Origin: JAZKBN01 sp040388605
GTDB lineage: Bacteria > Bacteroidota > Bacteroidia > Cytophagales > Flexibacteraceae
DNA: 64,000 bases
Direction of reading: 5' to 3'
Assembly (NCBI GenBank): GCA_040388605.1
Contig: JAZKBN010000027.1
Coordinates: forward strand, 65,307 to 129,306
Part shown: positions 37,860 through 48,387 of the stretch, piece by piece
How positions within the stretch are numbered: position 1 is the stretch's first letter
Layout: each line of letters begins with the position of its first letter
Position numbers and translations under genes: made by a program
Notes under the pieces: generated by a model
Database searches by the model: none
What the model saw: only the letters and a program-made list of their open reading frames with translations
What the model was told of the DNA's origin: nothing

Positions 37860-38528
37860 ATGAGCAATCATATAATTGTAACCGGGGGAAGCGGCTTCCT
37901 CGGAAAACAGATTTGCAGGTCGGCAAGTGACCAATCAATTCCGGTTGTAAGCATATCGCGCGGAGGTAAGCCTGCTAACATTGATGAGGGGCAATACTAT
38001 ACTGTATATTGGGAGGCGGCAGATGTGAGAAATATTGAAAATTGGAACCGACACCTTGAGAATTGCAGAGCCGTTATACACAGCATAGGTATTATTGAAG
38101 AGCATCCGGAACTTGGAATCACCTACGAAAGCGCAATTTTTGATACTGCAAAAGCGGTAGCTGATGCCGCTAAGCATTCAGGTGTTGAAAAGTTTGTTTT
38201 TATTTCTGCAGCAGGGGCCGGACCCGATACCCCCGCGGGCTATATGCTTAATAAGCATAAGGCTGAAAACTACCTGAAAACCCGATTCGAAAACCTGGTA
38301 ATTCTCAGGCCGGGAATGATGTTCGGGGCAGACAGCCCGGGTACAACAGAAGAGAGTGCTGAATTATTCAGAATGATGGAAAATGACGAGCAGCTTAGGG
38401 CATCTCTCTGGCCAAAGAGACCCCTGCCTGTTGAAATAGTGGCTCATGTTGCAATCTATGCAGCCATGAACAATATAAAAGGCGATTTTTCGGTTGATGA
38501 AACAGAGCGGTTGGGTGGTGAGATTTAA
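37860..38528 (+). CDS. NAD(P)-binding epimerase-like (atypical SDR) protein
   Basis: 222 residues. The Rossmann entry VTGGSGFLGKQI is at the N-terminus and AVIHSIGIIEE follows where the second strand motif should be. FVFISAAGAG and a downstream GYMLNKHKAENYL contain the Ser and the Y-x3-K-like segment of atypical SDRs. Proteins of this size and pattern group with the NDUFA9-like/isoflavone-reductase-like SDRs. Substrate unknown. It is monocistronic as far as seen, with a short leader. Confidence 0.8.
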   Translation: MSNHIIVTGGSGFLGKQICRSASDQSIPVVSISRGGKPANIDEGQYYTVYWEAADVRNIENWNRHLENCRAVIHSIGIIEEHPELGITYESAIFDTAKAVADAAKHSGVEKFVFISAAGAGPDTPAGYMLNKHKAENYLKTRFENLVILRPGMMFGADSPGTTEESAELFRMMENDEQLRASLWPKRPLPVEIVAHVAIYAAMNNIKGDFSVDETERLGGEI

Positions 38529-38738
38529 ACCGGAATATGATTACAGCAGAATAATGTTTGCTAATACCTTCAAAACCATATAAATTTACGGCTTATTGCA
38601 GATATTTGCCTATTCTACGGGTTACTTCCGGCATTGTAATTTGTAGCATCGCTACGGGGTCATTTTTTAATGCCCTGTATTATTCTCTGCGTCTACACTC
38701 ATTTCCTTTCCCAATCACTTACTACTGTTTTTTCTGAA

Positions 38739-41700
38739 ATGAAGAAAATACTACTCATTGCAGGATTTGTGCTGCCATGCCTGATGGCTATTGCACAAAC
38801 TCCGGAACAAATAAAAGCCATACAGGACCAAAGCGATATGTCGGCGCTAAAGGCATTAGCTTTAAAAGCCGATTCTGCTTTTAAAGCTGAAAAAGCCCGT
38901 GCATGGCAAAAGGCTAAAGAACTTGGTTGGGAAACGAGGACAGTAAGTCCGAACGGAAGGGTTAAAGAACTGATTGGTTTGCAGGAAGACGGCTCACCTA
39001 AATACTATGTAACTTATAACCTTGAATCTGCGCAAACAATAGGTGTAAATAAGGTTTGGAGCGGTGGCGCAAGTGGTTTTAACCTGAGCGGCAGGGGCAT
39101 GAAAGCCCATGAATGGGATGGCAGCGGCGCTTTATCAACTCACCAGGAATTTACAGGAAGACTTACCAGGAAAGATGGATTAAGCAATGATCCTGAGCTT
39201 TCTGTTCACTCTACCCACGTTGCCGGAACCATTATTGCCAAAGGAATCAGGGCTGATGCAAAAGGTATGGCATACGAAGCCAATCTTGACAGCTATGACT
39301 GGGCAAGCGACGTAAGTGAAATGAGCCAGGCGGCAAATGCCGGTGCTTTGGTAAGTAACCACAGCTACGGAACCCCGGCCGGCTTCGACGGCGACGGTAC
39401 AAATGCAACCTGGTACGGGCTTGCAGCAGACACCCTGGAAGACAGGCATAACGGCCAATACGGATCGCAGGCTCTCAGCTTTGACCAGGTTTGCGTATCA
39501 GCGCCCTATTACCTGCCTTGTATTGCTTCAGGAAACTCGAGGGGCGCAGGGCCGAATTGCGGAGCAACAAAGCCTTGCCGCGTCCGGTATCACATTTCCG
39601 GCCAAACAGGTACAACCAATGTTTGGAGGCCAAACAACGGAGATTATGACCAGATAAGCTCTTACGCCGCAGGTAAAAATGTTCTGACTGTTGGCGCAAC
39701 ATCGCCAATACCGGCAGGTTACTCAAATCCTGCATCTGTAAGAACGGCCTATTTCAGCAGCGCCGGCCCTATGGATGACGGCCGTATTAAACCCGATATT
39801 TCAGCAGACGGCATGAATGTAGTAAGCTCTTCATCTTCAGCGAACGACGGCTATGACAACCTGCAGGGAACCAGCATGGCAACTCCATCTGTTACAGGCG
39901 CCCTATTATTGCTGCAACAGCAATATTCAAATACCCACAGGGGCAAAATGATGCGTGCCGCAACCCTTAAAGGTCTTGCTATTCACACTGCCGATGAAGC
40001 CGGCAGCAACCCGGGCCCTGATTATGTTTATGGTTGGGGGCTGCTGAATGCAAATACCGCAGCAAGCTTAATAGCCAAAGACAGCATTTCAGCTATTCTT
40101 GCAGAAAAAACACTCGCAAACCATGCTGTTAATACTTATCAAATAACTTCTTCAGGTTCAGGAGCGCTTAAAGTAACCATTTCGTGGACAGACCCAACCG
40201 GTCCTTTATCGCCAAACGAACTCGACAACCGCGCTTACCATGCATTGGTAAACGACCTTGACTTACGCTTACTTGACCCTAACGGCGATACCGTTAAACC
40301 CTGGGTGCTTGACCCGACAAATGAAACCGCCGCCGCCACTCTCGGGGACAATATTTCTGACAACGTAGAACAGGTGTATATTGCTTCTCCGCAGGCAGGA
40401 ACATACACAGTTATAGTTAACCATAAGAGAAGCCTTAAAAGCAACCTGGCTCAAAACTACGCCCTGTTTATTTCAGGTATATCTCCGCTTTTGGCTAATA
40501 ACCCTCTTTGCCGCCCGTTAACCAACTTTAAAGCATCGAGCGGAACATTTACTGACGGTTCTGCAGCTGCCGCAAAATATGGTGAAGACCTGGATTGTAT
40601 CTGGATTCCTGATGCCGGCAATACGCCACGCAGCGTGATTCAGCTTACATTCACCAGGTTCAATGTAGCAGCCGGCGATACTGTTTATGTGCACCAGGGA
40701 AACAGCCTTACCGGCGCCCTGCTTGGCAAATTCAGCGGTACCACTATTCCACCGGTTTTAGTTGGCGGACTTAGCGGCAAAATACTTGTGCATTTTAAAA
40801 CCAATGCAGGTACAGCAGATAACGGTACCGGGTGGTCGGCAAATTTTAAGATTTACACCATGCCCAAAGTTTCCTTTGCATCGAACACCAGGCTTGCCTG
40901 CCCGAACAGCAATATTCAGCTTAATGTACAGAACAACTCAGAAGACACTGCAGGTACCCGTTACACCTGGACCCTGCCAGGCTCAGTGCCCGTTTCCGGC
41001 TCATGGACTACTGTAACCGTTAAATACCCTTCGCCGGGCGTTTACGCTGCAACCCTGAAAGCAACAAACCCGGCAGGTGATTCAGTTGTGGTTAAATCTG
41101 ATTACATAATTATAGCCGACCGTTCTTTTGGCCCGGTATATTATGAGCCGTTCAGCAATGCAAACAATTTCCCTGAAGCTATTCAACCTGAAGGCTCATG
41201 GTCAACTGCCGCCAGCGACCCAAGTGTAACAGATACTTATACCTGGACAGATCAAAACTTCTATACTGAACCTGCTGCAATTCAGCTGAACAACTCGGTG
41301 AACGCAGGCTTACAGGCAGTTAATAAATCACGCGACCTGATTTCACCGATATTCGACCTATCAGGCCACGATTCAGTTATGCTGAGCTTTAATATGGCTT
41401 TTGCACGTACAGCAAACAATAATACAGATAAATTCCTGTTCTACACCAGCACCGATTGCGGCGCAACATGGGTTAACAAAAAGAACTATACCAATACCTC
41501 AACAGTTAAGCCATATACTATACCAACCATTATTACGGATATCCCCTGGTTCGCTAACGATACCGATTTCCGTTTGGAAAAACTGCTAGTAACCGGCAAA
41601 CCCGCTCATTTCAGGTTTAAATTCACCTGGCAGAACGGTGGCGGCAACTACTTCTACCTTGATGATGTCAGGCTTGAATTAAGGGTTGGCGACACCACAG

Positions 41701-41984
41701 GCATAGCCAGGCAGGTAAAAGGAAATATGGGCTTATCGCTATACCCGAACCCTGTTACGCAAGGCAGCGTAATTGAATATACCCTCGACAAAGCTGCTGA
41801 TGTTAATATTACCATTACTGACATGACAGGCCGCACACAAACCTTTTCAGCCGGAAGGCAGAATGCAGGTGAATATCGCATGCCGTTCGAAAAATTGGTT
41901 GGCGCCAATGCCACACCGGGCATGTATCTTATTCAGCTGAATGCAGGCGGACGCCTTTCTGCAATAAAAGGAACCATCAGGTAA
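38739..41984 (+). CDS. Secreted subtilisin-like S8 peptidase with T9SS sorting domain
   Basis: About 1,081 residues from ATG at 38739, chosen because it begins a clear signal peptide (KKILLIAGFVLPCLMAIAQ); an upstream ATG at 38670 adds a non-signal extension. The S8 domain has the catalytic Asp (HEWDGSGALSTHQEF), His (HSTHVAGTI), the oxyanion Asn region (ASGNSRGAGP) and Ser (GTSMATPSVTGA). Downstream are a beta-sandwich P-domain-like module, a CUB domain with a Cys pair, a PKD-like domain and a MAM/jelly-roll-like segment. The C-terminal ~80 residues (LSLYPNPVTQGS...IKGTIR) are a type A T9SS sorting domain, so it should be exported to the surface. Full triad is present, so it is probably active. 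Confidence 0.93.
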   Translation: MKKILLIAGFVLPCLMAIAQTPEQIKAIQDQSDMSALKALALKADSAFKAEKARAWQKAKELGWETRTVSPNGRVKELIGLQEDGSPKYYVTYNLESAQTIGVNKVWSGGASGFNLSGRGMKAHEWDGSGALSTHQEFTGRLTRKDGLSNDPELSVHSTHVAGTIIAKGIRADAKGMAYEANLDSYDWASDVSEMSQAANAGALVSNHSYGTPAGFDGDGTNATWYGLAADTLEDRHNGQYGSQALSFDQVCVSAPYYLPCIASGNSRGAGPNCGATKPCRVRYHISGQTGTTNVWRPNNGDYDQISSYAAGKNVLTVGATSPIPAGYSNPASVRTAYFSSAGPMDDGRIKPDISADGMNVVSSSSSANDGYDNLQGTSMATPSVTGALLLLQQQYSNTHRGKMMRAATLKGLAIHTADEAGSNPGPDYVYGWGLLNANTAASLIAKDSISAILAEKTLANHAVNTYQITSSGSGALKVTISWTDPTGPLSPNELDNRAYHALVNDLDLRLLDPNGDTVKPWVLDPTNETAAATLGDNISDNVEQVYIASPQAGTYTVIVNHKRSLKSNLAQNYALFISGISPLLANNPLCRPLTNFKASSGTFTDGSAAAAKYGEDLDCIWIPDAGNTPRSVIQLTFTRFNVAAGDTVYVHQGNSLTGALLGKFSGTTIPPVLVGGLSGKILVHFKTNAGTADNGTGWSANFKIYTMPKVSFASNTRLACPNSNIQLNVQNNSEDTAGTRYTWTLPGSVPVSGSWTTVTVKYPSPGVYAATLKATNPAGDSVVVKSDYIIIADRSFGPVYYEPFSNANNFPEAIQPEGSWSTAASDPSVTDTYTWTDQNFYTEPAAIQLNNSVNAGLQAVNKSRDLISPIFDLSGHDSVMLSFNMAFARTANNNTDKFLFYTSTDCGATWVNKKNYTNTSTVKPYTIPTIITDIPWFANDTDFRLEKLLVTGKPAHFRFKFTWQNGGGNYFYLDDVRLELRVGDTTGIARQVKGNMGLSLYPNPVTQGSVIEYTLDKAADVNITITDMTGRTQTFSAGRQNAGEYRMPFEKLVGANATPGMYLIQLNAGGRLSAIKGTIR

Positions 41985-42012
41985 TTCAGTTTTAGCGGGG
42001 AAACCCGGAAAT

Positions 42013-42064
42013 GTAAAAAGCAAAAACACCCGTTCAGAAATGGCCGGGTGTTTTTGCTTTTTAC
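42013..42064. terminator. Long bidirectional terminator
   Basis: GTAAAAAGCAAAAACACCCG and CGGGTGTTTTTGCTTTTTAC form a near-perfect 20-bp stem with an 11-nt loop. It lies after the S8 peptidase gene and can serve both strands. Confidence 0.88.
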
Positions 42065-42168
42065 CATAGCGGTAACCTATGTCCCGGAAGGAACGAATTA
42101 CACTTTTGTAATCATGGAAGACTTTGGCAAAGCACTCTGTTGAATACAGCAAAAATGCCATAAAATAA

Positions 42169-42201
42169 AAACGGACCTGTGGGGTAAACCAAGGTCCGTT
42201 T
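42169..42201 (-). terminator. Terminator of the phosphohexomutase gene
   Basis: Inverted repeat AAACGGACCT / AGGTCCGTTT with a 13-nt loop, followed on the minus strand by a T/A-rich tail, some 20 nt past the mutase stop codon. Confidence 0.75.
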
Positions 42202-42223
42202 CAGAATTGTAAGAACGAATGCC

Positions 42224-43953
42224 CTATTTCAGCTCCATTTCAGTAATAATGCTCTGTATTTTATCTTTTAAGCGGGCTTCGACGGCCTTATACTCGGCAG
42301 CATTCTGCAAGGGGGCATTTACACTGAAATAGAACTTAATTTTCGGCTCGGTGCCGCTTGGGCGGGCCGATACCTTGGTTCCGTCTTCGGTAACAAATTG
42401 CAGCACATTGCTTTTTTCCATATTAATGGGCATTTCAGTACCGGTGCGCAAATCGCGGGTAAAGCCGGTTTTATAGTCCATCATTTGGACAGTAGGAGAT
42501 CCGGCAATGGTTTGAGGCGGATTTTTGCGCAGCCTGCTCATCATCTCCTGGATTTCTTCAGCACCGGTTTTGCCTTTCTTGGTAATTGATATAAGACCCT
42601 CAAGATAGAAACCAAACTGCTTGTAAATTTCTGTCAGCAAATCAAACAAGGTAAGCTTGTTGTCTTTTGCATAGGCCATCAGCTCGGCAATTATTGCGCA
42701 GCTGATAACGGCATCCTTATCGCGAACCTGGTCGCCTACAAGGTAGCCGTAGCTCTCTTCGCCGCCAACAATGAACTTCTTCCTGCCTTCGTACTCACGC
42801 ATGATGCCTGCTATGTACTTGAACCCTGTAAGGGTATCGAAAGCTTCAACACCGTAAGCAGGCGCCATTTTATTCAGCAAATCTGTAGTAACAATGGTGG
42901 TTACTATCATCTCGTTACCGGTAATGCGGCCGGCTTTTTTCCAGGCATCGAGCATATACCAGAAAATAAGGGTGGCTGTTTGGTTTCCGTTCAGCAATTG
43001 CCATTCGCCATCGCTGTTGCGGGCGGCTATGCCAACCCGGTCGGCGTCAGGGTCGGTAGCCATTACGAGGTCGGCGTTGGTGGCTTTGGCCTGGTTTACG
43101 GCCATGCTCAGGGCTTCGCTTTCTTCAGGGTTAGGATATACAACAGTCGGGAAATTGCCGTTGGGAATAGATTGCTCCTCAACCACATTCACATTGNNNN
43201 NNNNNNTTTAGCCAACAGGCGCGGTACTAAAGTTATACCTGTTCCGTGAATGGGGGTATATACTATATTAATATCGTGGTTACGCTTTATAACCTCTTTA
43301 TCGACAGATAAACCGGCAGCGTACTCAAGATACGCCGAATCAACTTCTTCATCAATCAGGACAATTTTTGATGGGTCGCCCTGCCATTTCACATCGTCAA
43401 TACCTGCAATGCTTTCAACTTCGGCAATTACATTGGTATCGTGCGGGCTAATCATTTGAGCGCCGTCGTTCCAATAGGCTTTGTAGCCGTTATATTCTTT
43501 TGGGTTGTGCGATGCTGTGAGCACAATACCGCTCTGGCAGCCAAAATGGCGGATGGTAAAGCTCAGTTCAGGAGTTGGGCGCAGGGAAGTAAAGAAGTAA
43601 ACTTTGATTCCGTTGGCCGAAAAAACATCGGCGGCAGTTTGCGCAAAGAAAGGACTGTTGTTCCGGCTGTCGTGGGCAATTGCCACGCTAAGCTCCTGTT
43701 CGGGGAAAGACTTTTTAAGGTAGTTGCTCAGGCCTTGTGTGGCCATACCTACCGTATATTTATTCATACGGTTGCTGCCGGCTCCCATTGTGCCGCGCAA
43801 GCCGCCTGTACCGAACTCAAGGTTGCGGTAAAAGCTGTCGGTAAGTTCTGTATCATTACCCTCGGCCTGTAGCTTGCGGATAACGGCTTTGGTGTCTTCG
43901 TCGTAGTTGCCCTGCAACCAAACGTTTACTTTGTCCTGAATTTGCTGTTCCAT
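42224..43953 (-). CDS. Phosphoglucomutase/phosphomannomutase (phosphohexomutase)
   Basis: Interrupted by a 10-N gap. ATG at 43953 (MEQQIQDKVNVWL) is preferred to an upstream ATG at 44001. The alpha-D-phosphohexomutase landmarks are present: GTGGLRGTMG at the N-terminus, the phosphoserine loop TASHNP, metal-binding DPDADRVG, sugar-specificity GGEESYG and the phosphate-binding RPSGTEPKIKFYF near the end. Length and PGM2-like layout match the ~575-residue Bacteroidota enzyme. It interconverts hexose 1- and 6-phosphates in the cytoplasm. The apparent two-ORF split is caused only by the gap. Confidence 0.93.
43197..43206. other. Scaffold gap (10 N) inside the phosphohexomutase gene
   Basis: Both sides continue the same protein (VPRLLAK before, NVVEEQS after), so only a few residues are probably missing. 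Confidence 0.95.
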
Positions 43954-44076
43954 TTCAGAGATAATATGTTTTGTATCAGGCCGGAAAGGTACGCAGTGCA
44001 TACCAAAGCGGCAAAAGGATTTATGTTATAAATTGGTTATTAAAACCGTATAAGCTTTTAATTAATACTCCCCCCT

Positions 44077-44796
44077 TTATTTCGTATGGGCTGCACGCAG
44101 GTAAAGGGCTATCGTATTTTCGAGGCCGAAATACAGGGCATCTGAAATAAGCGCATGACCAATGCTCACCTCGCTTATTTGAGGAATATTGTGAATTAGG
44201 AATGGCAGGTTAATTAAATCAAGATCATGACCGGCGTTCAGGCCCATTCCCAATGAAACAGCCAGCTCTGCGCAACGCTTATAAGGTGCAATGGCAGTAT
44301 CACGATTAATGAGGTAATGTTGGGCGTAAGGTTCAGTATAAAGCTCTATGCGATTGGCACCGGCATGTGCGGCAGCTGATACATACTTTTCATCAGGATC
44401 AGTAAAAACGCTTACACGCGTGCCTGATTCCTTGAGGCGGGCAATAATATTGCTGAGGAAAGACTGATGCTTTACAGTATCCCAGCCGGCATTGCTGGTT
44501 AACACATGCGGACCATCGGGCACGAGCGTGGCCTGGGCAGGCTTAACGCGAGCTACCATTTCCATAAAACGTTCGTCAGGATAGCCTTCAATATTGAATT
44601 CTGTTTTTACTGCCGGCGCCAGATCTAAAACATCAGCATAGCGAATATGCCTCTCATCAGGCCGCGGGTGTACCGTAATACCTTCGGCACCGAAACGCTC
44701 GCAATCAAGGGCAACCTGCAATACATTCGGGTTATTGCTGCCACGGGCATTCCTGAGGGTGGCAATTTTATTAATATTTACGCTAAGCTTGGCCAT
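44077..44796 (-). CDS. pdxJ: Pyridoxine 5'-phosphate synthase
   Basis: 239 residues, the usual PdxJ length. Diagnostic segments: LSVNINKIATLRNARG at the N-terminus, GAEGITVHPRPDERHI with the catalytic His/Arg/Glu region, and LNAGHDLDLINLP. It condenses 1-deoxy-xylulose 5-phosphate with amino-hydroxyacetone phosphate in the DXP-dependent vitamin B6 pathway. It starts 13 nt downstream of the fmt stop on the same strand, so they probably share a transcript. Confidence 0.95.
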   Translation of the reverse strand: MAKLSVNINKIATLRNARGSNNPNVLQVALDCERFGAEGITVHPRPDERHIRYADVLDLAPAVKTEFNIEGYPDERFMEMVARVKPAQATLVPDGPHVLTSNAGWDTVKHQSFLSNIIARLKESGTRVSVFTDPDEKYVSAAAHAGANRIELYTEPYAQHYLINRDTAIAPYKRCAELAVSLGMGLNAGHDLDLINLPFLIHNIPQISEVSIGHALISDALYFGLENTIALYLRAAHTK

Positions 44797-44809
44797 GCCT
44801 TAGTTGAAA

Positions 44810-45763
44810 TCAGATTTTATTGCCCGCAAGGAAAGTTTTGGCATTCATCGACTTTTTGCCTTCCGGAACAAATTCATCGAGTGAAATAAACCCATCGCCG
44901 GTTTTAATATGGATATAAGTCTTACCGTCGCTCAGGGTTGAACCGACGGGGGCATTGCTCCCCTGCCCTGCCGGGGCCTCGGCAGATATAGCGGCATCAA
45001 AAACCGCGCTTATTTTCAGCAGCTTATAGATTTTCCCGTTAATATTAGCCCAGGCTCCCGGGTAAGGGCTTAAACCCCTTACAAAATTTACCAGCTCAGC
45101 AGATGTTCGGTTAAAATCTGCCTCGCAGTTTTCGCGGAAAAGCTTTGGAGCCAATTTAGGCTCGGCACTTTGCCTTTGCGGAACCGGCTGCACCGTTCCG
45201 GCATCTATGGCCTTAACGGTACGCAATACCAAATCTGCTCCCAGCTTCATGAGGCGCTCGTATAAAGTACCTACATTATCATCCGGATGAACGGGTTCCT
45301 TTTCCTGTAAAATAAGGTCACCGGTATCTATTTCATGCTGCAGGAAAAACGTGCTGACGCCGGTTTCGGTTTCCCCGTTCATAATGGCCCAATTAATAGG
45401 CGCTGCGCCCCTGTAATCAGGCAAAAGCGATGCATGAAGGTTAAATGTACCCTTGGCCGGCATGTTCCATACCAATTCAGGAAGCATGCGGAAGGCAACC
45501 ACTATTTGTAAATCAGCGTTATAAGATCGCAGGGTTTCGAGGAATTCCGGGTTTTTCAGCTTTTCAGGCTGCAGCACCGGGATACCATGCTTTAAAGCAG
45601 CTTCTTTAACTGCAGACGGCACCAACTTCAGCCCCCTCCCGGCCGGCTTATCGGGCGCAGTAATTACAGCAACCACATTATAACCATGCTCCACTAAAAT
45701 TTCCAAAGACGAAACCGCAAACTCCGGCGTGCCCATGAAAATTATACGTAAGGAAGAATTCAT
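44810..45763 (-). CDS. fmt: Methionyl-tRNA formyltransferase
   Basis: 317 residues, typical of Fmt. The formyltetrahydrofolate-binding loop IIFMGTPEFAV is at the start and NLHASLLPDYRGAAPI carries the catalytic Asn and His; HEIDTGDLI supplies the catalytic Asp. The C-terminal domain (FVRGLSPYPGAW) binds the tRNA. It formylates initiator Met-tRNA. Upstream gene of the pair with pdxJ. Confidence 0.96.
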   Translation of the reverse strand: MNSSLRIIFMGTPEFAVSSLEILVEHGYNVVAVITAPDKPAGRGLKLVPSAVKEAALKHGIPVLQPEKLKNPEFLETLRSYNADLQIVVAFRMLPELVWNMPAKGTFNLHASLLPDYRGAAPINWAIMNGETETGVSTFFLQHEIDTGDLILQEKEPVHPDDNVGTLYERLMKLGADLVLRTVKAIDAGTVQPVPQRQSAEPKLAPKLFRENCEADFNRTSAELVNFVRGLSPYPGAWANINGKIYKLLKISAVFDAAISAEAPAGQGSNAPVGSTLSDGKTYIHIKTGDGFISLDEFVPEGKKSMNAKTFLAGNKI

Positions 45764-45838
45764 TCAGTTTGGAAATTGGGTAGATTAAAACCGGAAAAGG
45801 GCTACAGGCATTTGATTTGTAAATACAGGCGTAAGTAT

Positions 45839-47110
45839 TTACCTCATAATTGTCTGTACCCTGTCAGGTCCTGTACTAATGAGCTGAACAGGTATGCCTA
45901 CAGCCTTTTCAATAAAGAGAACATATTCCTTAAGCGCTCCGGGGAGATCATCATAAGTATTTATGCCATCTAATGAACAGTTCCAGCCGGCTAATGTGGT
46001 GTAAACAGGCTCAGGGTTTTCGGCGGTAAGGTCGTAAGGCAAGCGGTCTGTTTCTGAACCGTCGGCAAGCTTATAGGCTGTGCATACTTTTATTTCTTCG
46101 AATATATTCAGCACATCGGCCTTCATCATCATCAGGCTTGTGGCACCGTTAATCATGCAGGCATAACGCAGCGCAGGCAAATCAAGCCAGCCGGTACGGC
46201 GCGGACGGCCTGTAGTACTGCCAAACTCATTCCCTTCCTTACGAATTGCTTCGCCGGTTTCCTCGTTAAGCTCAGTAGGGAACGGCCCACTGCCTACTCT
46301 TGTGCAATAGGCTTTGAATATGCCGAACACCCGGCCAATTTTGCCGGGCGCAATACCCAGCCCGGTGCAGGCGCCGGCAGCCATTGTGGTACTTGATGTA
46401 ACGAAGGGATAACTGCCGAAATCAATATCGAGCAGGGCGCCCTGGGCACCTTCGGCCAAAATGGTTTCGCCGGCGGCAAGGGCATGGTTCACCATGTACT
46501 CGGTATCTGTTATGTTAAATGTTTTCAGGAACTCTATGGCAGAGAAAAAATCAGCTTCAAGGGCATCAAGGTCACCTGAATCGAACCCGGAAGTTTTTAA
46601 TGCTGCCAAGTGGCTGTCGCGCAAATAACGATACTTTTCATTGAATTGGCTGCTCAGTAAATCGCCGACACGGAGGCCTTTGCGGGCATATTTATCTTCA
46701 TAAGCCGGGCCTATGCCTTTTAAGGTGCTGCCTATTTTGTTGGTTCCGCGGGCCTTCTCTGCACCGGCATCAAGCAACCTGTGGGTAGGTAAAATTAAGG
46801 CTGTGCGTTTTGAAATATAGAGGTTGGAACGGGCATCTATACCACGCTCGGTAAGCTTGCTGATTTCGTTCCTGAACGTAAGGGCATCGAGCACAACCCC
46901 GTTGCCTATTATATTTTTAATTCCCGGGTGAAAAATACCCGACGGAATCTGGTGGAGCACATGCTTTATGCCGTCGAAAACAAGCGTATGCCCGGCATTA
47001 GGACCACCCTGGAAACGGGCTACCACATTGTATTTGGGGGCTATAAAATCGACTATTTTCCCTTTACCCTCGTCGCCCCACTGCATTCCCAAAAGTACAT
47101 CAGCTGCCAT
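45839..47110 (-). CDS. purA: Adenylosuccinate synthetase
   Basis: 423 residues, full length. GTP-binding/catalytic N-terminal loop GMQWGDEGKGKIVD; GGPNAGHTLV with the catalytic His; IGSTLKGIGPAYEDK; FGSTTGRPRRTGW in the IMP/aspartate region. It catalyses the GTP-dependent first step from IMP to AMP. Same strand as fmt, with ~75 nt between them. It begins with an unambiguous ATG at 47110. Confidence 0.97.
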   Translation of the reverse strand: MAADVLLGMQWGDEGKGKIVDFIAPKYNVVARFQGGPNAGHTLVFDGIKHVLHQIPSGIFHPGIKNIIGNGVVLDALTFRNEISKLTERGIDARSNLYISKRTALILPTHRLLDAGAEKARGTNKIGSTLKGIGPAYEDKYARKGLRVGDLLSSQFNEKYRYLRDSHLAALKTSGFDSGDLDALEADFFSAIEFLKTFNITDTEYMVNHALAAGETILAEGAQGALLDIDFGSYPFVTSSTTMAAGACTGLGIAPGKIGRVFGIFKAYCTRVGSGPFPTELNEETGEAIRKEGNEFGSTTGRPRRTGWLDLPALRYACMINGATSLMMMKADVLNIFEEIKVCTAYKLADGSETDRLPYDLTAENPEPVYTTLAGWNCSLDGINTYDDLPGALKEYVLFIEKAVGIPVQLISTGPDRVQTIMR

Positions 47111-47188
47111 GTAACGATAATTGTATTTGATAAACAGACCGGCAAAAGTACCGCTGCGCTACGGGGGTGCAAGTTACGGCACTAAATG

Positions 47189-47226
47189 CAAAAGCCGACC
47201 CCCGCTTTGCAGGGACCGGCCTTTTT
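47189..47226 (-). terminator. Intrinsic terminator downstream of the PorP/SprF gene
   Basis: GCCGaCCC and GGGaCCGGC arms form a hairpin with T runs on both sides. It lies between the porP stop (47278) and the purA start (47110), so it probably ends the minus-strand PorP/SprF transcript. Confidence 0.65.
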
Positions 47227-47277
47227 TAAGCAAAAATTACGGCCTTTATTTTCACAGGCCGGCAATATTCCCGTAAA

Positions 47278-48222
47278 TCAGAAATATCGGGGTGTTAAGA
47301 TCTGAGGCTTGCGGAAGAAATAATCGAAGCCTATGAAAATTTCATGGGTTCCGTTATTATAAGCATTAAAGCCGTTGGTGCTCCAGTCATGCGCATAACC
47401 AAGCCACCACTGCTTACCAAGAAATACCTGGACGCTGGCCGCAAGGGCATCGAAGTTGCGTAAAGAAACACCACCCATGAGGAAATCCTGGTAGATGATA
47501 GTGCCGTTAATGTCGGCCTGCACCGGGCTGTTGGCTGCCAGGCGAACCATTCCGCTTGGCTTGAACTGGAAGTCTTCGTTTATGCGAAACACCCCGCCTG
47601 CTGTTGCAAAGTAGTGGCGAATCAACTGCGATTTATTACCTGAATCAGCACCCGCAACATACAGATTATGGTTCAGGATATTAGGAACAGAGAAACCCGC
47701 AAAGAAGTTCTTATTGAAGTAATAAATACCTGTTCCGAAATTCGGGTAATTGAATGTCTGGCGCTCGCTGAAAGAAGGGTCGTTGGCCTGGGCTGTATTA
47801 ACTGAGGCAAAATCGCCGGTTGCCTGCTGGTATGTTGCCTGCAGGCCCATGCTCAGGGTACCCTTTTGAATTTTAATGCGGTAAGCACCTATTGCATTCA
47901 GGTGGGTCTGGCTGAGAACACCAACCTTCTGATTGCTGAAGTTTATACCAATGGCAAACTTATCGTTCAGGAGCGGGCTATGCAGGCTGCCGTTTATTGA
48001 AGTGGGCGCACCATCTATACCTACCCATTGCTGGCGATACAGCAGGATACCGCTTACCGAACCACGACTGCCGGCATAAGCAGGGTTAATGGCCAGGCCG
48101 TTGTAAAGATATTGGCTGTACAAGACATCCTGCTGGGCAATGGCCGAACCGCCGGTTGCAAGAACCAGCATAAGCAGGAACAGGCTTTTAACAGAATAAA
48201 TATTTTTCATGATTGCGTTCAT
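47278..48222 (-). CDS. PorP/SprF family T9SS outer-membrane protein
   Basis: 314 residues; internal ATG at 48210 is the likelier start because it opens the signal peptide (SLFLLMLVLATGGSAIAQ). Family signature at the mature N-terminus: QYLYNGLAINPAYAGSRG, then LYRQQWVGIDGAP. The remainder alternates in beta strands with a typical ending RKPQILTPRYF. Such proteins bind or anchor T9SS type B substrates at the outer membrane. It lies 165 nt downstream of the giant type B substrate at 48388-53730 on the same strand, the standard cargo/anchor pairing. Confidence 0.92.
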   Translation of the reverse strand: MNAIMKNIYSVKSLFLLMLVLATGGSAIAQQDVLYSQYLYNGLAINPAYAGSRGSVSGILLYRQQWVGIDGAPTSINGSLHSPLLNDKFAIGINFSNQKVGVLSQTHLNAIGAYRIKIQKGTLSMGLQATYQQATGDFASVNTAQANDPSFSERQTFNYPNFGTGIYYFNKNFFAGFSVPNILNHNLYVAGADSGNKSQLIRHYFATAGGVFRINEDFQFKPSGMVRLAANSPVQADINGTIIYQDFLMGGVSLRNFDALAASVQVFLGKQWWLGYAHDWSTNGFNAYNNGTHEIFIGFDYFFRKPQILTPRYF

Positions 48223-48387
48223 GTTATTGTATTGTTGCAGGCAAGCAGGTTCTTAAGCCTTCAGGTTGCCTTGCTGATTTCTTAGTTTTTGCCGGAAGAA
48301 TTGGCTTGTATTTTTTAAAGCTCCGGGGTTACCCGGCCTTTTGCATAGATAGCTCCAGGAAAAGGCCGGCAACCGGGTAAAAACGCT

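Noticed and set aside
42224..44001. Two separate sugar mutase genes
   Set aside because: They are N- and C-terminal halves of one phosphohexomutase split by the 10-N gap at 43197.
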